Below, one piece after another: positions 56,024 to 64,000 of a DNA stretch of 64,000 nucleotides. Source of the DNA: Corydoras sp. C115 (taxonomy: Eukaryota; Chordata; Actinopteri; Siluriformes; Callichthyidae); contig JAFMOC010000021.1 in NCBI GenBank assembly GCA_019802505.1, positions 3,428,001 to 3,492,000 on the forward strand, written 5' to 3'. The position numbers were made by a program, and so were the translations under genes. Below the pieces are notes generated by a model, which made no database searches, was not told the origin of the DNA, and saw only the letters and a list, made by a program, of their open reading frames with translations. Position 1 is the stretch's first letter; each line of letters starts with the position of its first letter.

Positions 56024-59000
56024 TCACTGATCAGCACAAGAGATTAGCACTGGGGTCTGTGGAGTCATGTCCTTTACCTGACCTTCCTGACTCATGTTCA
56101 CTGCTCGCTGGCCTCTGAAATAATAATAATGAGAAATATTGTTAAATAATTTCATGCAGATATTCCACTGTGTAAATAATTACTATTTTTTTTTTAATCG
56201 ATTAATTAATGAATAACGTTTTTGCAATTAATTGATTAATCATAATTTGGCATGGTGGCTTAGTGGTTAGCAGGTTCGCCTCCTAGTGCTGGGGCTTCCA
56301 GGTGTAAATCCCAACCTGGGTGGAGTTTTCATGTTCTCCACGTGTCCATGTGGGTTTCCTTGGGGTTCTCCAGTTTCCTCCCACAGTCCAAAAACATGTA
56401 TTCAAGGTAAATTGAATGCTCTAAATTGCCCCATATAGTGTGTGTTTGTGTGAATGTGTGCCAAGTGATAGATTGGCGCCCTGTCCTCGGTGTATCTGCC
56501 CAGTGCCTGAAATGTTCTCCCCTGGATGAGCATGGGCAACTCCCTATCCCCCCCTCTCCATCTCCGCGACCCTAGTAGAGGCTTAAGTGGAATATAATGA
56601 ACGAATGAATGAATGATTAATCATTAGAGCGCCTCAATATCATCATGGCAAAATTCATAAGAAAAATACATATTATGATGTTAGCCCAAATTTTAAATGG
56701 TGCCACTTGAACGGAACCAAATAAAAAGTTACATTTGCAGCACTGTCTGTCTGTTCACTTTGGCCTTACAGGAAAAAGCTAGTTTTCTTTCAATGGATAT
56801 GCATTTTGTAAATATGATTAACTCCTATGAAGAGTGTGTGTCTGTGTGTGAGTGTGCCCAGTGATAGATTGGCGCACCCTGTCTTGGGTGTATCTGCCCA
56901 GCGCCCAAAATGTTCTCCCCTGGATGAACATGGGGAACCCCTCAGCGATGCTAGTAGAGGATTATGCGGAAGATAATGAATGAATGAATGAATGAATTAA
57001 TGGTTCTGCGCATCTCCAGATGATTGTACCATATAGAATGTGAGTCTGTGTGCTAAGCGATAGATTGCCGTTTTGTCCTAGGAGTTCAGCGCCTGAAATG
57101 TTCTCCCCTGGATGGACATTGTGACCCACTCCCACAGCCCTAGTATAGGATAAAGCGGAAGATAATGAATGAATATCATTAATGCATCAAGTTTAAAAAT
57201 TTACCAGGATTTTACCAGATCAGCGGGTTGACGTGTAAACTGCTTTGTAATCACTATATACACTTAAGATACATTTAGCTCAATGTATAACTTATATATA
57301 TATATATATATTAACTTATATATATATATTGTGCTGTGTGTCTAAAGTAATGCGTTTTTCATGTTGGGACTATAAAAAAGCTTTCTCTCTATTTTTTGGT
57401 GTATGTTTGCTGATTCTGTGATCGTGTGTGCTCTTTGGTATACCGATGCATGTTCTCCATAGCTGCCACCTCAGCAAGGGCAGTTAAGCTGAAGAAGGCA
57501 GGCAGACTGCCCGATTCTGCCAGTCTGGCGTCAGTGTAGCAGCGCTCCGTGTTGCATATAGTCTTGTGATTTAATGGCTTTTCGTCCTGTTCCTGGTTTG
57601 GCTCCTTCACTTTGTCCGCTGCAATGACACAACGTCACAATCAGGGCAAATTCCATTTCAAATTCTACTATAAAGCCACTGAGAAATCTGGGAACTAAAA
57701 GATAAACTGTAAAGCAGGCAAAGCATTCAATTTTCAAACTAATTATTTTATTAAGGGACTTGAAGTACTGTACGCTTTCAATTAAATTCAAGTAATAGGA
57801 GGGAACAATAGGTGGCCCACTAGTGCTGTAAGCCGCAAGGTGCAAAAATATGTCCACGATGTGTTTTCAGCAGCAATCAATAAAAAGGTATGCAATGTGT
57901 TAGCAGCAATTTTGTCCCTATTGCCATGTCCATCCATCCATCCATTATCTTCTGCTTCATCCTCTACTAGGGTCGCAGGGGTTTCCTATGGGGTATCCCA
58001 TCCACCCAACCCAACGTTTTGGGTGCTGGGCAGATACACACAGGACAGGATGCCAATCCATCGCTAGGCACACACTCACACACGCTCTATATGGGGCAAT
58101 TTGGAGTAGGGGTGCGAATCTCTCACTGTCTGGCGATTCGATCCGATTCCGAGGTCACGATTTGAAACGATTTTCGATTCAGAAACGATTTTTCAGTTCA
58201 AATGGTCTATAAATTTTGTTTAAATGATGTGATTGACAAGATGAAACGACAATGTAAACAAATAGAACATTTATTTAAAACACTACTTTATAATTTTTAT
58301 ATTATATTATAATATATATTATAATATATTATAATTTTTATATTATATTATTTTAGGGCGGCACGGTGGCTTAGTGGTTAGCACGTTCGCCTCCATAGTG
58401 CATTAACCATTAAGTGCATAGTGCATGCAAGTTTACCATAGTGCATTAACCTTTAATTGAAACTAAAATACAGACTTTACAGTCATAGTGCATTTATATA
58501 TTGCAAATCTTTAAAACTCAACCTTTACTTACATACTTTAGTCTCTAACTATATTGCACCAACATTTGCTACATTTTTAAATTTTAACCTTAAGTATTAA
58601 ATATATTTGTCAACTTTTAGCTCAGGGTGATATCACGTCAAATGGGATCACACATTTGTTGTATTTCCAAAGTACCTTGTTCCTGGAGAACGTTGTTTCG
58701 TTCCACTCTACATATACTGTACACCACTTTATATTGTTGGAATGACAAATAAAATACTTGTATACCTGCTCCAACAAGAGTGTCTATATCTTTCTACATA
58801 AGTGTACACTGGCGCACTTGGACTACCACTATACAAACTATCCCCCCGCCACCTTAATAATATTAGTGTTAATTTTAAATATACTCCTCGGCCACTTAAT
58901 TAGGTACACCTGTTAAATTGCTTATTAACACAAATAATTATAGACTTGTGTTTAAGGAACCAGTCTTGTGACCTGAAGGTCCCGGTCCCACAAAGTACTA

Positions 59001-62000
59001 TGGCTTAAGTTCCCTTGAGCAAGACACATAACCCCATTTGCCCCCTGGGAGGCATGTACAGTGCTGCTCACCACCACTTCCCCAGTGTGTGTATATGTGT
59101 GTGTTTAAGTAAAATAATAAAAGCAATTGTTTTGCTTTTGTTTTTTGTTTTGCTTAATTTCAATAAAATTTGTTTATGGAATGTGTGTATTGGAGGTGGA
59201 AAAATGCAAAAACACTGAAATAGGGTTTATATATTCATTCATTCATTATCTTCCACTTAATCCTCTAGGGTCACGGGGGAGCGGGGTTCCCCATGCCCAT
59301 CCAAGGTAGAATGTATCAGGCACTGGGCAAACACACCCAGGACAGGGCATCAATCTATTGGTGGGCACACACTCACTCACACAGACACACACACACTATA
59401 TGGAACTTTATATAAAATTTAGAGCATGGTATTCGAACGTGGAGCCCCAACACTGAGAGATGGACGTGCTAAGCACTAAGCCACCGTCCCATTTTGTCAT
59501 TTTGTTTGTTTTTAATAATATATAATTTCTTAGTAATAACATCATTTTAAATGTCATTTACCTCTTCCTCCTCGTGACTAACCTTCCCCTAAAATCTCTT
59601 GCTGTCTTTCTTTTTGTAATATATTATCTTCATACATAAACAGAAAAGCGGCACGGTGGCTTAGTGGTTAGCACGTTCGCCTCTCAGCACTAGGGATTCC
59701 CGGTTCTAATCCCCATCTGGGTGGAGTTTCTCCCCGTGTGTGTCATGTTCTCCCCGTGTCTGCGTGGGTTTCCTCCGGGTTCTCCGGTTTCCTCACACAG
59801 TCCAAAAACATGGATCAAGTCAATTGAATTCTCCAAATTGCCCCATATAGAGTGTGTCGGTGTGAGTGAGTGTGTGCCCAGCGATGGATTGGCACCCTGT
59901 CCTGGGTTATCTGCCCAGTGCCCGAGATGATCTCCCCTGGATGGGCATGGGGAACCCCACCGCGACCCTAATAGAGGATAAAGCGGGAGATAATGAATGA
60001 ATGAATGAACAAACAGAAAATGTAAAACTCTTTATGGAAAATGTATGTAATTTCTTAATTATCAAAAGTCATCAAAATTTAACAAAGTCAGTCAGTCAGT
60101 TGGTCAAATACTGACAAATATTAAGTGAGGGACAGAAAAAAAAGCATGAGACAGAATTATAGTAGGCCAGACGCACGGCAAAATAGAAATAGAAAAGCGA
60201 AGGCAATAATGAAATGAGTCAGTGGCAGGAAGAAAGATAAAAAAGATAGACAAAAAGAGATTTTGGGGAAGGATAGTCACGAAGAGGAAGAGGGAAATGA
60301 CATCTAAAATAATGTTATTACTAAGGAATTATATCGGTGTTAACTGTTGTTCTTTATTAAAAACAACTGGCTTTGTGGTTAGCATGTCCACTAGGGGTGC
60401 GAATCTCTCAGTGTCTGGCGATTCGATCCGATTCCGATTTTTGAGGTCACTATTCGATTCAGAATTGATTTTCGATTTAGAAACGATTTTTGATTCAGAA
60501 ACGATATTTCTTCAGTTCAAATGGTCTTTAAATTTTGTTTAAATGATGTGATTGACAAGATGAAACTACAATGTAAACAAATAAAACATTTATTTAAAAC
60601 AATACTTTTAGGTTCCTTCCTGTATCAAATCTTTTTGCATCATTTTATTCATTAATTCATTATCTTCCGCTTTATCCTATATTAGGGTCGCGGGGGGGGG
60701 GGTTCCCCATGCCCATCCAGGGGAGAACGTTTCAGTGCTGGGCAGACACACCCAGGACAGGGCGCGAATCTATCGCTGGGCACACACTCACACACACAGA
60801 CACGCACACAAACACACTATACATGGGGCAATTTGGAGAACTCAATTGACTTGATCCATGTTTTTGGACTGTGGGAGGAAACCTGAGAACCTGGAAGAAA
60901 CCCACGTGGACACAGGGAGAACATTTGAACATGGAAACTTCACCCAGATGGGGATTCGAACTGGGAATCCCTAGCGCTGAGAGGCGAACGTGCTAACCAC
61001 TAAGCCACCGTGCCGCCCAGATGAAGGTCACTGATCTGAAAACCAAGAAAATGTTCGGACCAAACCCCATAAGATTCAGCAAGGAGGTTTCGCTGAATCT
61101 GAAATAGTGGTACACTGCTTTAATGTGCAACATTTATTGCACAGACATGAGAATGTAAATATTGCACTGGTGGAAGTAAAAAACGAATTTGTGAAAAAGA
61201 ATTTTAAGTTTTGACAGACAGAGTAGCTGCAGAAAGATTTGAATATAACCTTATGTTTGCGTTTTATCCAAAGTGACTTATAAATGGAGTGAACAGCATA
61301 AGTTGCACTGTAGATTATCAGCCCTGATCATTATTCATTTACATTTGATCATTTATCAGACACTTTTATCTAAAGGGATTTACAAAGCCAGCACAGGGTT
61401 GGTACATCATCGCTGGAGCAATAAGAGTTGCTCTTGCTCAAGGACCCACATGGGTAACTTTATCAAGGCCATCATGGACAATACCTCCCACCCACTGTAC
61501 CACACACTGGTCAGACACAGGAGTAGACTTATTCTACCCAAATGCACTATATTTTTATAATTTTTTTAAACATGCCACTTTACTTTCACAATCTATGCCA
61601 CTTGACTTTTACTCTATTGCATATTTTTAGTACATTTAGTGAAAATTTTCTGCGCTTATTGTTAATTTTATATTTCCTCTTTTGTATATATAAACACGTC
61701 TAATAGAGCATCTGTAAAAACCACAATTTCCCTCCGGGGATTAATGAAGTATTCTGATTCTGATTTAGTGAAACTGGGATTTTAACCCACAACCTTCAGA
61801 TTAACAGCCCAACACCCAAACCACTGAGCTACCACACCCCCATTTTTCAATCTGTTAAGATTAACCCTAATGTCTAATTAGCTACAGAGATTGATTCTGT
61901 ACATGTATGAATGTATGTAAGTATGTGTGCGAGCGCGCACGTCACTTACCCTCAACAGGTGAGACCCGTCCATCAGCCAGACGCACTAGGTGAGTAATCT

Positions 62001-62138
62001 TGCTCTTCCTAGCTTTCCTCTTCTGGCTGCCTACAGGAATGTCTCCCATCTTCCGGGTCTCAGAAGAGAGAGCAACACATGCTGTCTCGGCCTTTACTGG
62101 GCTTGTCTCAATTTCAATTGGTTTTGGTGGATCTATGG
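56024..62138 (-). CDS. bbx: BBX HMG-box transcription factor, last three coding exons (5'-partial)
   Basis: Exons, minus order: 61,950-62,138, 57,444-57,618, 56,024-56,114 (TGA at 56,024-56,026). Joins are in phase with acceptors TTTTATAG, CATTGCAG and TATTTCAG and donors GTAAGT and GTATAC. The encoded C-terminus contains VGSQKRKARKSKITHLVRLA with DGRVSP, then LPAFFSLTALAEVAAMENMH, RGQR, and the terminal PVLISCADQ. I recognise these as the conserved C-terminal signature of vertebrate BBX (HBP2), a nuclear HMG-box factor. The HMG box and the other ~90% of the protein lie off the right edge. Frame is intact. Confidence 0.93.
56248..56610 (+). mobile_element. V-SINE in last bbx intron
   Basis: Flanked by TGATTAATCAT-like copies on both sides (about 56,235 and 56,612). 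Confidence 0.85.
56826..57174 (+). mobile_element. two V-SINE 3' fragments in tandem
   Basis: 56,826-56,996 and 57,003-57,174, both lacking heads, each ending in AAGATAATGAATGAA. Confidence 0.78.
57927..58106 (-). mobile_element. V-SINE truncated by hAT insertion
   Basis: Breaks at GGGGCAATTTGGAG where TAGGGGTGCG begins. Confidence 0.78.
58107..58350 (+). mobile_element. hAT-like element fragment
   Basis: TAGGGGTGCGAATCTCTCAC followed by GATTCGATCC/GATTCCG strings; a sister copy starts at 60,392. Confidence 0.6.
58356..58394 (+). mobile_element. isolated V-SINE head (39 bp)
   Basis: GGCGGCACGGTGGCTTAGTG...TTCGCCTCC, then unrelated sequence: an abrupt truncation. Confidence 0.75.
58840..59085. 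repeat. fragments of dispersed teleost repeats
   Basis: GGCCACTTAATTAGGTACAC near 58,895 and the tRNA-related GAGCAAGACACATAACCCC near 59,018 are common fish repeats. Confidence 0.45.
59234..59493 (-). mobile_element. V-SINE, diverged and internally deleted
   Basis: Tail ATTCATTCATTATCTTCC at the left, head TAAGCCACCGTCCC at the right. Confidence 0.8.
59648..60010 (+). mobile_element. V-SINE, full length
   Basis: Target duplication AAACAGAAAA at 59,638-59,647 and 60,011-60,020, and a small internal duplication TCTCCCCGTGTGTGTCATGT near 59,730. Confidence 0.92.
60392..60615 (+). mobile_element. hAT-like element fragment
   Basis: Same family as 58,107; TAGGGGTGCGAATCTCTCAG then GATTCGATCCGATTCCG. 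Confidence 0.6.
60645..61018 (-). mobile_element. V-SINE, full length
   Basis: Near-consensus copy with a 9-G run at about 60,692 and an extra TTTGAACATGG near 60,926. Confidence 0.9.
61250..61850. repeat. dispersed teleost repeat cluster
   Basis: CATTTATCAGACACTTTTATC, TTGCTCTTGCTCAAGGACCC, TTTCCCTCCGGGGATTAATG and the tRNA-like CCCAAACCACTGAGCTACC are typical fish interspersed-repeat strings. It lies just left of the 61.95-kb bbx exon. Confidence 0.5.
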
Positions 62139-63526
62139 CTATAAAAGAGGTTGAAAAGTTAGTAAAACTGTTTTAATGACGCCTACAATCTAACATTCAG
62201 CAAGTTGAATAAAAGAATTCACAGATACTATGGACCTATGTTTGTACTATAAACTGAATAAATAATTACATTTTATTTTTGGTTATATAAATAGATATAT
62301 TTTCCAATGATTTTCAAATGGTGCGTTATTAAATTGCTACATTGCTACTGTTTTCAGGTTAGTTTGGATGGTTTATTAACAACAATAAAACAACTTTCCA
62401 TTTAAATACCTAAATATTACAAATCAAAGATAAACAACGCCATGCCACTTGCATTATAAAACGGAAGTTCCGGTCCTTAAATCTGATTTGCTGAGCCGTT
62501 TGTCCAGCCGTGACATTGTTGACAAGGACGCACACCTCTGACCGCTTTGTTGACAATGACGCACACCTCTGACCGCTTTACATTCGTATCAATGCATGAT
62601 AAACATTTATTCACGATGTTACTTTTAAAACTGTATTTTGTAATTTGGCCAATAGATGACATTATTTGTTATTAATACTGTTATTAATAAATTGTTATTA
62701 TATTGTTAGTGAAACCGGAATACTGTTACTGGGCAATCCGTGTTCACTTTAAAAACCGGACTAAATTACATCACGGAAGACAATTTTGCTTTCAGTAAAT
62801 GCATTTATGAATCAAACCTTGTTTTTTTATTATGTTTGTTTTATAATATGTGTGTTTGTAACCATTTTATAAAAGCAATAAGACACTCGATGTTGTACTT
62901 TCTTGTGAATAAATCACGGGAAAGAGTTGTAACTCTACTCTGCTATGTGTCGTGCCTAATAACAACTCTTTCCATTGATTTATTCACAATAATGCACGCC
63001 CTCTTGTACTTTATAGCTTTATTAAGAACCAGCCACCTCACCCCTGTAAATTTTTTAAATTAAAATTAATTAATTTTTTTTTAATTACGGTCGGACAAGC
63101 AAATAAACAGTTATTATGGCAATCTAACAAAAGACGTTACTCAGAAACACAATTTTTGTTCTCTTTGGAAATTCAGAGATCAATCTGCTTATGTTCTTGT
63201 TATTTATAGACTTTTCCGCCAGCTTTAGGCTGCTTAATAGATGTGCTGGCTTTTTTTCTTTAAAATATTTGCAGGGTCCTCTGGTTCAAATGCAAGTCCA
63301 GATTCATGTTCCCACAAAATTAAGGAACTAACAAGGGTGTTTGGTGAGACCCTCACGTATGCTCATAATGCTGTCGCTTATCTGACGCCACTCTTTTATC
63401 TATATATTTTATAATAAAGTAATAAGGTACGAGACAGTGTGCATTTTCATTATTATAATGGTACAATGTGAAGCGGAGTGCCATTACACTTTTTTCCTGT
63501 CATATATTCACAATAATACAGAACTT
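62139..63526. other. bbx intron, no exon seen
   Basis: Contains a 32-bp direct duplication near 62,515-62,575 (GACGCACACCTCTGACCGCT twice) and the inverted repeat at 62.9 kb. Confidence 0.55.
62903..62989. repeat. 28-bp imperfect inverted repeat, 31-nt loop
   Basis: Arms 62,903-62,930 (TTGTGAATAAATCACGGGAA...) and 62,962-62,989 (...TTGATTTATTCACAA) match except at two positions. Confidence 0.85.
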
Positions 63527-63872
63527 CATTCATTCTTTCATTCATTATCTTCCGTCTGATGCTCTACTACGGTTGCAAGGAGTTTCCCATGCTCATCCAG
63601 GGCTGAACATTTCAGTTGCAGGGCAGATACACCTAGGACATGGCATCAATCTATCACATAAACATACACACACACACACACACTATATTTTGCAATTTAG
63701 AGCATTCAGTTTGCCTTGATCCATGTTTTTGGATTGTGGGAGAACACCAGAGAACACGGAGGAAACCCACGCGGCCATGGGGAGAACATGGAACCCAAAG
63801 TGGAATTCAAACCCGGATCCCCAGTGCTAAGAGGCGAACGTGCTAACCACTAAGCCAACGTGCCGCTCTAAC
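63527..63872 (-). mobile_element. V-SINE, diverged
   Basis: Target duplication ACAGAACTT at 63,518-63,526 and 63,873-63,881. Confidence 0.88.
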
Positions 63873-64000
63873 ACAGAACTTTGAGTGCATTTATATTATT
63901 ATTGCTTTCATAAAATGGTTACAAACAGTAACAACAACCAAGGTTTGATTCATGAATGCGAATATTGAAAGCAAAATCATCAACAAACTGGCCTTCCGCG

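Overview
This window is animal nuclear DNA from a teleost fish. Two conserved vertebrate genes with GT-AG introns flank a core full of transposable elements, and tRNA-headed V-SINE copies are scattered throughout. The SINE type and the Tc1 relics would fit a catfish-like fish, but I cannot establish the species from sequence alone.

Left part (1-15.4 kb): the last 14 coding exons of tmem63c (plus strand) end at 13,678, followed by a ~1.7 kb 3' UTR. The 5' exons lie off the left edge. Its introns carry SINEs, a (TG)n tract, a degenerate ~30-bp minisatellite with a perfect hairpin, and DNA-transposon fragments. Next (16.4-24.1 kb) is an unidentified putative minus-strand gene. Its candidate promoter has a duplicated NRF1-like motif and a ZNF143-like motif. 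A 102-nt phase-0 exon occurs three times, without change, inside an array of ~190-198-bp tandem repeats. Two Tc1/mariner relics are embedded there, one of them apparently interleaved with the tandem repeat.

Middle (24.3-49.3 kb): a segmental duplication holds two copies of a small minus-strand immunoglobulin-superfamily gene (signal peptide, V-type domain, C2-like domain). Copy 1 (24.56-26.61 kb) has frame-breaking indels. Copy 2 (43.85-48.91 kb) has open exons but has lost the B-strand cysteine of its V domain. Between and inside the copies sit (a) a complete, apparently young Ty3/gypsy chromovirus (31,945-38,402; 937/932-bp LTRs, TSD AGTAT, one 1540-codon Gag-Pol ORF with a chromodomain and AT-hook-like tail), and (b) three copies of a short GC-rich non-autonomous LTR element (28.05-29.74, 39.08-41.34 and 45.81-48.58 kb). 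That element encodes a conserved ~80-residue acidic domain followed by 30-bp-period coding minisatellites. Both LTR families have a 10-nt primer-binding sequence, one base after the 5' LTR, that is complementary to the predicted 5' end of their own transcript. This is the Tf1/sushi self-priming arrangement. I consider the short element family the most novel content here.

Right part (49-64 kb): a nested SINE > solo LTR > hAT MITE, many SINEs, and the last three coding exons of bbx (HMG-box factor; minus strand, 56,024-62,138) with its 3' UTR to the left. The rest of bbx lies beyond the right edge. Most of the DNA outside these exons is intronic, intergenic or repeat-derived.
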